Assembly: GCA_027623875.1 (NCBI GenBank) | Contig: JAQBUS010000113.1 | Location: 1 to 5,449 of the forward strand | From: Pseudomonadota bacterium | GTDB lineage: Bacteria > Pseudomonadota > Alphaproteobacteria > Rhodobacterales > Rhodobacteraceae | Length of the DNA stretch: 5,449 nt | Direction: 5' to 3' | Shown: in pieces, positions 1 to 5,449 of the stretch | Numbering within the stretch: position 1 is the first letter of the stretch | Layout of the letters: each line of letters begins with the position of its first letter | Translations under genes and position numbers: made by a program | Notes under the pieces: model-generated | Seen by the model: only the letters and a program-made list of their open reading frames with translations | Told to the model about the DNA's origin: nothing | Database searches by the model: none

Positions 1-738
1 CATTCTGAAACCCAAGCCTGCGCCCCCACCTGAAGGAAGTTCACCCACTATAGCTCCAACTAAAGCTGCAGCGATACCTAGTTTTAGGGAAGTAAAAAGA
101 TACGGCACTGACTTTGGAAGCCGAAGTTTAAATAAGATCTGCGAACTCGATGCAGACCAGGTTTTCATTTGATCTATTTCCAGCTGTTCAGGGCTTCTAA
201 GTCCCTTAACCATACCGACAACTACCGGAAAAAATGACAAATACATTGAGATAATAGCTATTGGAAATAATCCATTAAATCCAGCTGAACCAAGAGCCAC
301 TATAATCATAGGTGCAAGAGCTAGTATGGGTATCGTTTGGCTCGTAATTACCCAGGGCATTACGCTCATAGCTGTTGCTCGATTATGAACAATAGCTATG
401 GCTAGTAAAATTCCTAACCCTGTTCCAAGAGCAAACCCGTAAACGGTTTCAGAAAAAGTAATCGCAGTATGATAGACAAGAGATCTTTTTGAGTTTATTT
501 TTTTATTTACTGTCGTATCCCACATCTCATTTGCCACCTGATATGGCGTTGGGAGTTTTGGTCTTTTTTGTGACCAAGTTTCAACAACAAGTTCAGAAAA
601 AGATAAAGTTACAGAATTCCTTTTCGCCTGATCATATGCCCAGGGAGAATTTAGAACAATCGAAAAACCCCACCAAAAAACAAAAATAAACCCTACAACA
701 GATATAATAGGTAATATTCTAATGCCGGTTTTACTCAT
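1..738 (-). CDS. ABC transporter permease, partial (C-terminus beyond the left edge)
   Basis: This is an inner-membrane permease subunit of a nitrate/sulfonate/taurine-type (BPD_transp_1, SsuC/TauC-like) ABC importer. I translated the minus strand from the ATG at 738-736. The frame stays open for 246 codons and runs off the window at base 1, so the end is missing. A hydrophobic segment lies at about residues 7-29, followed by a hydrophilic stretch (30-95) containing LPTPYQV. Further membrane segments lie near 97-117, 124-148, 156-177 and 210-232. The cytoplasmic EAA-type coupling loop is at about 182-209 and ends in LRLPKSVPY. The end of the fragment carries GELPSGGGAGLGF, typical of this family. 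The ATG overlaps the stop of the ATPase gene in ATGAGTAA (8 bases), so the two are probably translationally coupled. The family is confident. The substrate is inferred only from the pyrimidine-catabolic neighbours: a pyrimidine, dihydropyrimidine or related compound. A solute-binding protein is expected further left. Confidence 0.9.
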   Translation of the reverse strand, partial: MSKTGIRILPIISVVGFIFVFWWGFSIVLNSPWAYDQAKRNSVTLSFSELVVETWSQKRPKLPTPYQVANEMWDTTVNKKINSKRSLVYHTAITFSETVYGFALGTGLGILLAIAIVHNRATAMSVMPWVITSQTIPILALAPMIIVALGSAGFNGLFPIAIISMYLSFFPVVVGMVKGLRSPEQLEIDQMKTWSASSSQILFKLRLPKSVPYLFTSLKLGIAAALVGAIVGELPSGGGAGLGFRM

Positions 739-1513
739 AACTATGCCCAGCTCTAAGCCCTTCCCTGACCCTCTTGGATACGGCAATGAACTCCTTGCTG
801 TCCCTTATTTCAAGAGGCCTATCCGCAGGAAGATCACTTGAAATGACATCAATAATACGCCCCGGTCTGGGAGACATAACAACTATTTTAGTCGAAAGGT
901 AGACAGCTTCTGGAATAGAATGGGTAACAAAACATATCGTTTTACTATTAGATTTCCATATTTCTAATAATTGCTCATTTAACCGATCTCTAACAATTTC
1001 ATCCAGGGCCCCAAATGGTTCATCCATTAACAAGATATCTGCATCAAATGCCAGCGCTCTTGCAATGCTCGCTCTTTGTTGCATTCCACCAGATAACTGC
1101 CACGGGAACTTATTTTCAAATCCCGATAGCTCCACAAGATTTAAAACCTTTGCAACTCTCGTTTTTTGCTCATCTTTTGAATATCCCATTATTTCCAATG
1201 GTAATTTAATATTTGCACCGATAGTTCTCCAAGGATACAAACCGGCCGCCTGAAACACATATCCATAAGCTCTGGACATTCGTGCCTGTTCGGGAGTAAC
1301 TCCATTTACGAGAACACTTCCACTAGTAGGTTGATCTAAATCAGCCAAAACTCGTAAGAGAGTTGTTTTTCCACAGCCTGACGGTCCGATAAAAGAAACG
1401 AAATCTCCCTTTTCAATAGACAAATTAACATTGCTAAGAGCATTTACTGGGCCGTCGTTAGTTTTAAAGGTCAAGTTAAGATCAGTGACGTGGATCACGG
1501 GTGGCTGGAACAC
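731..1513 (-). CDS. ABC transporter ATP-binding protein (SsuB/TauB/nitrate type)
   Basis: This is the cytoplasmic ATPase that powers the importer formed with the adjacent permease. The 260 residues are normal for the family and all nucleotide-binding motifs are intact. Walker A is GPSGCGKT (43-50), the Q-loop glutamine is Q88 in YVFQAAG, the signature is LSGGMQQR (130-137), Walker B is ILLMDEP (150-156), the D-loop is GALD (158-161) and the switch histidine is H198 in VTHS. The C-terminal SPRPGRI segment is also typical of SsuB/TauB-like proteins. The start is GTG at 1513-1511. It is supported by AAAGGA five bases upstream, and the nearby ATG at 1527 is out of frame. The gene follows hydA after 19 bases and overlaps the permease by 8, so it is co-transcribed with both. 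The substrate cannot be read from an ATPase. Import of a pyrimidine-type compound is inferred from the context. Confidence 0.95.
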   Translation of the reverse strand: MFQPPVIHVTDLNLTFKTNDGPVNALSNVNLSIEKGDFVSFIGPSGCGKTTLLRVLADLDQPTSGSVLVNGVTPEQARMSRAYGYVFQAAGLYPWRTIGANIKLPLEIMGYSKDEQKTRVAKVLNLVELSGFENKFPWQLSGGMQQRASIARALAFDADILLMDEPFGALDEIVRDRLNEQLLEIWKSNSKTICFVTHSIPEAVYLSTKIVVMSPRPGRIIDVISSDLPADRPLEIRDSKEFIAVSKRVREGLRAGHSYE

Positions 1514-1518
1514 AATGG

Positions 1519-1524
1519 TCCTTT
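1519..1524 (-). promoter_or_regulatory. Ribosome binding site deciding the GTG start of the ABC ATPase
   Basis: The minus strand reads AAAGGA here, five bases before GTG at 1513. This fixes the otherwise ambiguous start, since no in-frame ATG lies between the hydA stop and this codon. Confidence 0.7.
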
Positions 1525-1532
1525 CATTAAGA

Positions 1533-2993
1533 CTAAATACCGGCTGGGATGTTTAGAGGGTCTCGATCAATACGGCGGGGAGAGTTTAAAGTTTTCCATT
1601 TACTTAAAGCCTCATGTGCAGATGGAAAAGCTGGACGAGGAACAAATCTTCCACGTCCTGGTTGCGGTTGACTGTTTTGCCCCCAAGCCCAAATTACATC
1701 CCCTCGATTCAATGTATAACGAGCTTGAGCACTAACTTGAAAGTTTTCAAATACATTATAATCTAGTATCGAATGGTGATTGGTAGGTGAAATAGTTTTG
1801 GTAATCTTCGGATCCCAAACAACAATATCGGCATCTGCTCCTTCTACTATAGCACCCTTTTTTGGGTAAATGTTTAAAATCTTTGCAATATTAGTGGAGG
1901 TTACTGCAACGAATTCATTCGGGGTAAGGCGACCAGTTTCCACTCCTTCTGTCCAAAGAACTGCAAGCCTCTCTTCTAACCCATTCGACCCGTTAGGAAT
2001 TATACGAAAGTCATTTAAGCCAGCTCGTTTTTGCTCTGTATTAAATGCAGCGTGATCAGTCGCAACTACCTGTAAGGATCCAGACTGCAGCCCTGCCCAT
2101 AGACTATCTTGATGGTCTTTGGATCTGAAGGGAGGGCTCATAACCCGTCTAGCGGCATGGTTCCAATCTTTATTAAAATATTCTCTTTCATCCAAAGTCA
2201 AAAATTGAATTAATGGCTCCCCATACACTCGCATTCCCTTTTGTCTTGCTCGTCTGATAGCCTCATGTGTTTGCTCACAAGATACGTGAACGATATAAAG
2301 AGGGACACCTGCCGTATCAGCTATAGTAATAGCCCTATTGGCTGCCTCACCTTCAAGTTCTGGTGGCCGCGAGAAGGCATGTCCTTCCGGTCCGGTGATT
2401 CCCTCATCAAAATATTTCTGTTGCAATTCCGCTATCAAATCTCCGTTTTCAGCATGGACCATAGGAAGGGCGCCAAGTTCAGCACAGCGTTTAAAGCTTG
2501 CAAACATTTCATCATCTTCAATCATTAAAGCACCTTTATAGGCCATAAAATGTTTAAAAGAATTAACCCCCATTTTCACTGCGTCTTCCATTTCAGTGAA
2601 AACATTTTCATTCCAACCAGTTATGGCCATATGATAGCCAACATCTGAACAAATCTGCGGAGCAGACTTTCGATGCCACTCATTAATAGCATTCTTTATT
2701 GATCCGTCTTCCCCAGGCAAACAAAAGTCGACAATCATGGTTGTCCCACCGGCCGCTGCCGCCCATGTTCCTGTTTCGAAAGTCTCTGCTGCTGTAGTTC
2801 CCATAAATGGCATTTCTAAATGGGTGTGAGGATCGATCCCGCCGGGAATAACATAGGCTCCTTCTGCATCAATATACTCGTCACCTGACAGATCTTCTCC
2901 AATCTGTTTAATAATTTCACCATCAATTAAAACATCTGCTTTCCAACTTCTATCTGCAGTACAGACAGTACCATTTTTAATAACCTTAGTCAT
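1533..2993 (-). CDS. hydA: Dihydropyrimidinase (D-hydantoinase family)
   Basis: This enzyme hydrolyses 5,6-dihydrouracil or dihydrothymine to N-carbamoyl-beta-alanine or N-carbamoyl-beta-aminoisobutyrate, the second step of reductive pyrimidine degradation. It is a cytoplasmic amidohydrolase-superfamily enzyme with a two-metal centre. From the chosen start it has 486 residues, the usual family length. All expected ligands are present: H56 and H58 in DPHTHLEMP, the lysine that is carboxylated in this family (K147 in SFKHFMAY), H180 in PMVHAENG, H236 in YIVHVSC and D313 in ATDHAAF. The catalytic tyrosine is Y152. The frame is open upstream to an ATG at 3020, but the start at 2993 is preferred. 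GGGAGA lies seven bases before it, and the protein then begins MTKVIKNGTV, as dihydropyrimidinases do. It lies 68 bases after the carbamoyl-hydrolase gene and 19 before the ABC ATPase. Hydantoinase activity is possible, but the preA and rutR-like neighbours favour pyrimidine catabolism. Confidence 0.96.
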   Translation of the reverse strand: MTKVIKNGTVCTADRSWKADVLIDGEIIKQIGEDLSGDEYIDAEGAYVIPGGIDPHTHLEMPFMGTTAAETFETGTWAAAAGGTTMIVDFCLPGEDGSIKNAINEWHRKSAPQICSDVGYHMAITGWNENVFTEMEDAVKMGVNSFKHFMAYKGALMIEDDEMFASFKRCAELGALPMVHAENGDLIAELQQKYFDEGITGPEGHAFSRPPELEGEAANRAITIADTAGVPLYIVHVSCEQTHEAIRRARQKGMRVYGEPLIQFLTLDEREYFNKDWNHAARRVMSPPFRSKDHQDSLWAGLQSGSLQVVATDHAAFNTEQKRAGLNDFRIIPNGSNGLEERLAVLWTEGVETGRLTPNEFVAVTSTNIAKILNIYPKKGAIVEGADADIVVWDPKITKTISPTNHHSILDYNVFENFQVSAQARYTLNRGDVIWAWGQNSQPQPGRGRFVPRPAFPSAHEALSKWKTLNSPRRIDRDPLNIPAGI

Positions 2994-2999
2994 CGTATT

Positions 3000-3005
3000 T
3001 CTCCC
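3000..3005 (-). promoter_or_regulatory. hydA: Ribosome binding site of hydA
   Basis: The minus strand reads GGGAGA, and after the spacer AATACG the ATG at 2993 follows. The upstream in-frame ATG at 3020 would place this site inside the coding region, so the site argues for the shorter protein. Confidence 0.75.
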
Positions 3006-3031
3006 AAAAGTCTTTGCCACTAGGGCTAATG

Positions 3032-3050
3032 TTAAAATGAATTTAAAATG
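3032..3050. repeat. Short direct repeat in the hydrolase-hydA gap
   Basis: TTAAAATG occurs twice (3032-3039 and 3043-3050), 11 bases apart start to start, about one helical turn. It sits in the 68-base gap between the hydrolase stop and the hydA start. The gap holds no other clear signal apart from the hydA ribosome binding site and a minus-strand TATAAA (3053-3058) that lacks a convincing -35 partner. The repeat could be chance in AT-rich spacer DNA. Confidence 0.35.
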
Positions 3051-3061
3051 CTGTTTATACT

Positions 3062-4312
3062 CTAATCTACGATTTCGGCAGTTTCCAAAACGGCATGAAA
3101 CAATACATTAGCCCCAGAAGAAGCCCAATCCATTGTAATTTCTTCAGCTTCGTTATGGCTTAATCCACCCACACATGGACACATTATCATGGCAGTGGGC
3201 GCTACTCGATTAATCCAACACGCGTCATGACCTGCTCCAGAAATTAAATCCATATGCGAATATCCAAGACGCTCAGATGCCGCTCTTACCGAACTTACAC
3301 ATCCTTCGTCAAATGTAACCGGATCAAACCCACCGACCTTTTCTAAATGAACATCTAAACCCATATGCTTACATATCTCTTGAGCACCCTCGCTTAGACT
3401 TTTTTCCATATCAGCAATAACCGCTATATCAGGGGAACGGAAATCTATAGTAAAAACAGCTTTACCGGGTATAACATTTCGGGAGTTGGGATATATATCT
3501 ATATGACCGACTGCGCCAACAGCATGCGGTTTGTGTGAAAGTGCTATGGTTTCAACTAGCTCCAAAACCCTAGCCATACCGAGACCCGCATTCTTCCTCA
3601 TAGGCATAGGCGTAGAACCAGTATGGCTGTCTGTTCCAAGGATTGTCACTTGTATCCAGCTGAGACCCTGTCCATGAGTTACAACACCAATGTCCTTATT
3701 CTCGGACTCCAGTATCGGACCCTGTTCAATGTGCAATTCAAAAAAAGCATGCATCTTGCGAGCGCCAGTTTCTTCATCACCACGCCATCCAATCCTTTTC
3801 AGCTCGTCCCCAAATTTTTTTCCGTCAGCATCGATCCTATCGTATGCCCATTCTTGCTCATGAATTCCTACGAAAACACCTGACGAAAGCATAGGTGGCG
3901 CATATCTAGTGCCCTCCTCATTCGTAAAATTGGCAACAACAATCGGATGTTTAGTTTTTATTGAAAGGTCATTTAGAGATCTAATAATTTCTAACCCCCC
4001 TAGAACCCCTAAGATCCCGTCATATTTCCCTCCGGTGGGCTGAGTATCTAAATGCGACCCCACATAAACGGGAAGTGCCTCTGAATCTGATCCCTCTCTT
4101 CGGGCAAACATATTACCCATCTGATCAAGTCCCATGGTGCAACCAGCTGCCTTACACCATGATTCAAACAAGGACCGTCCCTTGGCGTCGTCATCTGTTA
4201 AGGTCTGCCGGTTATTGCCTCCAGATATTCCTGGACCAATTTTGGCCATCTCCATTAAACTTTCCCATAGTCGTTCACCATTTATCTTTAAGTTTTCTCC
4301 TGGAGCGGACAT
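3062..4312 (-). CDS. M20-family Zn-dependent N-carbamoyl-(beta-)amino acid hydrolase, probable beta-ureidopropionase
   Basis: The likely reaction is hydrolysis of N-carbamoyl-beta-alanine (or its 2-methyl homologue) to beta-alanine, CO2 and ammonia, the third step of reductive pyrimidine degradation. The 416-residue length and motifs fit the HyuC/AmaB and yeast-type beta-alanine synthase branch of peptidase family M20. Predicted metal ligands are H87 and the bridging D98 (SHLDTQPTGGKYDG), E133 (NFTNEEGTRY), H194 (ELHIEQGP) and H386 (LSHNEAEE). E132 is the likely general base. The dimerisation-domain segments GTDSHTGSTPM (H230) and PNSRNVIPG, and the late SGAGHDA (358-364), are also intact. 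The start at 4312 is preceded by AGAGGT at suitable spacing. It is the first gene of the minus-strand unit, immediately downstream of the RutR-type operator. Related enzymes act on N-carbamoyl-L-amino acids, allantoate or ureidoglycolate. Adjacent hydA and preA make the beta-ureidopropionase role most likely, but motifs alone do not settle it. Confidence 0.9.
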   Translation of the reverse strand: MSAPGENLKINGERLWESLMEMAKIGPGISGGNNRQTLTDDDAKGRSLFESWCKAAGCTMGLDQMGNMFARREGSDSEALPVYVGSHLDTQPTGGKYDGILGVLGGLEIIRSLNDLSIKTKHPIVVANFTNEEGTRYAPPMLSSGVFVGIHEQEWAYDRIDADGKKFGDELKRIGWRGDEETGARKMHAFFELHIEQGPILESENKDIGVVTHGQGLSWIQVTILGTDSHTGSTPMPMRKNAGLGMARVLELVETIALSHKPHAVGAVGHIDIYPNSRNVIPGKAVFTIDFRSPDIAVIADMEKSLSEGAQEICKHMGLDVHLEKVGGFDPVTFDEGCVSSVRAASERLGYSHMDLISGAGHDACWINRVAPTAMIMCPCVGGLSHNEAEEITMDWASSGANVLFHAVLETAEIVD

Positions 4313-4316
4313 TTTT

Positions 4317-4322
4317 ACCTCT
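4317..4322 (-). promoter_or_regulatory. Ribosome binding site of the M20 hydrolase gene
   Basis: The minus strand reads AGAGGT, four bases before the ATG at 4312. It lies eight bases downstream of the operator palindrome, so the operator falls in the promoter or early leader region. Confidence 0.65.
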
Positions 4323-4330
4323 TTTTTTAT

Positions 4331-4346
4331 TTTACCAACTGGTCAA
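4331..4346. promoter_or_regulatory. RutR-type operator palindrome
   Basis: The plus strand reads TTTACCA-AC-TGGTCAA. The E. coli RutR site known to me is TTGACCA-NN-TGGTCAA. This copy matches 13 of 14 defined positions, the exception being T for G at 4333. It lies in the 119-base region between the divergent hydrolase and rutR-like genes, 18 bases upstream of the hydrolase start codon and about 85 upstream of the regulator start. A repressor bound here would block the hydrolase-hydA-ABC unit directly and could also influence its own gene. The match is seen in the sequence. Binding by the adjacent regulator is inferred. Confidence 0.85.
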
Positions 4347-4350
4347 AGTA

Positions 4351-4378
4351 ACGCTAGCATAGCATCATATACAGTCAA
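4351..4378 (-). promoter_or_regulatory. Tentative promoter of the catabolic and transport operon
   Basis: On the minus strand a good -35-like TTGACT (4378-4373) is followed 16 bases later by the weak -10-like TAGCGT (4356-4351). An extended -10-like TGCTATGCT overlaps at 4364-4356 but has no good -35 at the right distance. With the first pair, transcription would begin near 4345, inside the operator, which suits repression. The -10 is poor, so this is a candidate only. No convincing promoter was seen for the divergent regulator. Confidence 0.3.
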
Positions 4379-4431
4379 GTACTCACTAAACACTTTTGAA
4401 ATAACATGCTAGATAACTAGGGTAAGATATA

Positions 4432-5052
4432 ATGAAGGGCTACAAAATGGGAAATGGGCAGTCGCGGATACAAAAAAAGAATAAAGATTTCATTATGAAA
4501 GCCGCTCTAGACATATTTTCTAAATATGGCTTTCGAGGCTCTAAATTAGACCAAATAGCTAAACAGTCCGGTTTATCAAAACCGAATTTATTATATTATT
4601 TCCCATCCAAGGAGGCAATCCATAGAGAGCTCTTGTCAGGTTTGCTGGAAAATTGGTTAGATCCCTTAAGAAGCCTGAATTCAGAAGGAGATCCATTTGA
4701 AGAGGTTATGGGCTATGTGCGTAGAAAGCTTTACTTAAGTAAAACTCTTCCAAAAGAGAGTAGATTATTCGCGAATGAAATTTTACAAGGAGCCCCAATT
4801 ATTAAAGACGTCTTAAAGGGGGAGTTAAAATATTTAGTTGATGAGAAAACAAAAATAATTCAAAAATGGTCGGATGAAGGGTTGATTTTGCCAATTCACC
4901 CATACCACCTAATATTCTCGATATGGTCACTAACTCAACATTATGCAGACTTCGACACACAAATCAGGGCAGTTCTAACAAACGAAAAACCATTCGAAAA
5001 TGCCAGCGTCTATCTTGAAACTCTCTTTTCCAGATTACTTAAACCCAGTTAG
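4432..5052 (+). CDS. rutR: RutR-like TetR-family regulator of pyrimidine utilisation
   Basis: This 206-residue TetR-family DNA-binding repressor resembles E. coli RutR along its whole length. The N-terminal helix-turn-helix spans about 23-65 and includes SKLDQIAKQSGLSKPNLLYYFPSKEA (given in parts: SKLDQIAKQSG at 37-47, LSKPNLLYYFPSKEA at 48-62). The ligand and dimer domain carries segments close to those I recall from RutR: RLFANEILQGAP (111-122), LKYLVDEKT (122-140 region) and IWSLTQHYADF (164-174). E. coli RutR binds uracil or thymine, which release it from DNA. The same ligand is plausible here because the ligand-domain motifs are kept. Two starts are possible: ATG 4432 (AGGGT upstream) and ATG 4447 (AAGGG upstream, seven-base spacer). 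The second would remove five residues. The gene is divergent from the catabolic operon, with a RutR-type palindrome between them, and convergent with preA. Confidence 0.92.
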   Translation: MKGYKMGNGQSRIQKKNKDFIMKAALDIFSKYGFRGSKLDQIAKQSGLSKPNLLYYFPSKEAIHRELLSGLLENWLDPLRSLNSEGDPFEEVMGYVRRKLYLSKTLPKESRLFANEILQGAPIIKDVLKGELKYLVDEKTKIIQKWSDEGLILPIHPYHLIFSIWSLTQHYADFDTQIRAVLTNEKPFENASVYLETLFSRLLKPS

Positions 5053-5064
5053 ACTACCTAAGAG

Positions 5065-5082
5065 GGGTTTAAAAGAAAACCC
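5065..5082. terminator. Possible bidirectional terminator hairpin between rutR and preA
   Basis: GGGTTT (5065-5070) and AAACCC (5077-5082) form a perfect six-base-pair stem around a six-base loop. It lies 12 bases after the rutR-like stop and 11 after the preA stop, as expected for a terminator shared by convergent genes. No clear U-tract follows on either strand and the stem is half A-T, so it may be weak. Confidence 0.4.
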
Positions 5083-5093
5083 ACAGAACTAAA

Positions 5094-5449
5094 CTACTCA
5101 GCAGCAGTAGAAGCAGTATTATTTGGATGATTGGTCCAATTAGCATAGCCTTCTTCTACAATTTTTCCAGTCCTTGTATCTAATTCACCTGGAGCCATTT
5201 GAACCATAGTAATGCAATTATCGACTGGGCATACGTCCACACACAAATTACATGCTACACATTCTGCATCAATAACTTCAAATACTCTATCTTCGCCAAT
5301 TTGAATCGCTTGATGCGAAGTATCTTCACAAGCCGCATAACAACGGCCGCATTTAATACAGGCATCTTGATCTATTTTTGCTTTTGCGACGTAGTTAAGA
5401 TTAAGATATTGCCACTCTGTAACATTAGGGAGTGCGGACCCAACAAAAT
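5094..5449 (-). CDS. preA: NAD(P)-dependent dihydropyrimidine dehydrogenase subunit PreA, C-terminal part
   Basis: PreA is the catalytic subunit that, with PreT, reduces uracil or thymine to the 5,6-dihydro form, the first step of the reductive pathway. I translated the minus strand from the first complete codon at 5447 to the TAG at 5096-5094, giving 117 residues. The N-terminal FMN-binding barrel and the start lie outside the window. The fragment begins near the end of the barrel domain and carries the segment EWQYLNLNYV. It then has a two-[4Fe-4S] ferredoxin domain with cysteines C30, C33, C36 and C40 (CIKCGRCYAAC) and C63, C66, C69 and C73 (CVACNLCVDVCP). Between them is EDTSHQAI, which marks PreA and the C-terminal domain of eukaryotic dihydropyrimidine dehydrogenase. 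The tail after the second cluster (MAPGELDTRTGKIVEE...) is also as expected. The gene is convergent with rutR, so it belongs to a separate transcript whose promoter is not in view. Confidence 0.93.
   Translation of the reverse strand, partial: FVGSALPNVTEWQYLNLNYVAKAKIDQDACIKCGRCYAACEDTSHQAIQIGEDRVFEVIDAECVACNLCVDVCPVDNCITMVQMAPGELDTRTGKIVEEGYANWTNHPNNTASTAAE

Noticed and set aside
569..586. Plus-strand TGACCAAGTTTCAAC resembling half of a RutR site
   Set aside because: It is inside the permease coding sequence and the second half does not match the palindrome.
489..689. Plus-strand open frame of 66 codons
   Set aside because: It lies opposite the permease gene, whose minus-strand frame is continuous and carries family motifs. 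The plus-strand product shows no recognisable feature.
1490..1735. Plus-strand open frame of 81 codons spanning the hydA-ATPase junction
   Set aside because: It is antisense to the conserved 3' end of hydA and shows no ribosome binding site or domain, so it is a shadow of the real genes.
4075..4412. Two plus-strand open frames across the start of the hydrolase gene and the intergenic region
   Set aside because: They overlap the coding start of a well-supported M20 enzyme and the operator region, and the translations look like antisense noise.
4354..4412. Distant inverted repeat CTAGCAT (4354-4360) and ATGCTAG (4406-4412)
   Set aside because: The arms are only seven bases long and 45 bases apart in AT-rich DNA. 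It does not resemble a second RutR site and may be chance.
4396..4424. Possible promoter for the regulator starting with TTGAAA
   Set aside because: At the usual spacing the -10 position reads AGGGTA, which also overlaps the ribosome binding site, so it is not convincing.

Overview
The window (roughly 40% GC by eye) looks like a bacterial chromosome segment carrying most of a reductive pyrimidine-degradation locus. The gene content is a PreA-type dihydropyrimidine dehydrogenase, a dihydropyrimidinase, an M20-type N-carbamoyl hydrolase, a RutR-like TetR regulator and a nitrate/taurine-type ABC importer. Together with the protein sequences, this most resembles an alphaproteobacterium, probably a low-GC marine Rhodobacterales-like lineage. 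That assignment rests on recalled family resemblance, not on a search.

Layout: a four-gene unit runs leftward on the minus strand from 4312 to beyond the left edge. It holds the M20 N-carbamoyl-beta-amino acid hydrolase (3062-4312), dihydropyrimidinase hydA (1533-2993), an ABC ATPase (731-1513, GTG start) and an ABC permease (1-738, C-terminus cut by the window edge). The last two overlap by 8 bases, and the gaps between the others are 68 and 19 bases. Divergent from this unit is a rutR-like regulator (4432-5052, plus strand). Convergent with the regulator is the 3' end of preA (5094-5449, minus strand), whose 5' part lies outside the window. The 41 bases between rutR and preA contain a symmetric hairpin.

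How it fits together: PreA (with a PreT partner not seen here) reduces uracil or thymine to the dihydropyrimidine. HydA opens the ring to N-carbamoyl-beta-alanine or its methyl homologue. The M20 hydrolase then releases CO2, ammonia and the beta-amino acid. The ABC genes probably import a pyrimidine-related substrate. The 119-base divergent intergenic region contains a near-perfect copy of the palindrome known for E. coli RutR, TTGACCA-NN-TGGTCAA, with 13 of 14 defined bases matching. It lies just upstream of the hydrolase ribosome binding site. This is direct sequence support for pyrimidine-responsive repression of the catabolic and transport operon. I found no sign of a mobile element, CRISPR array, tRNA or rRNA. 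The region reads as an orderly catabolic cluster rather than a wholly new system.
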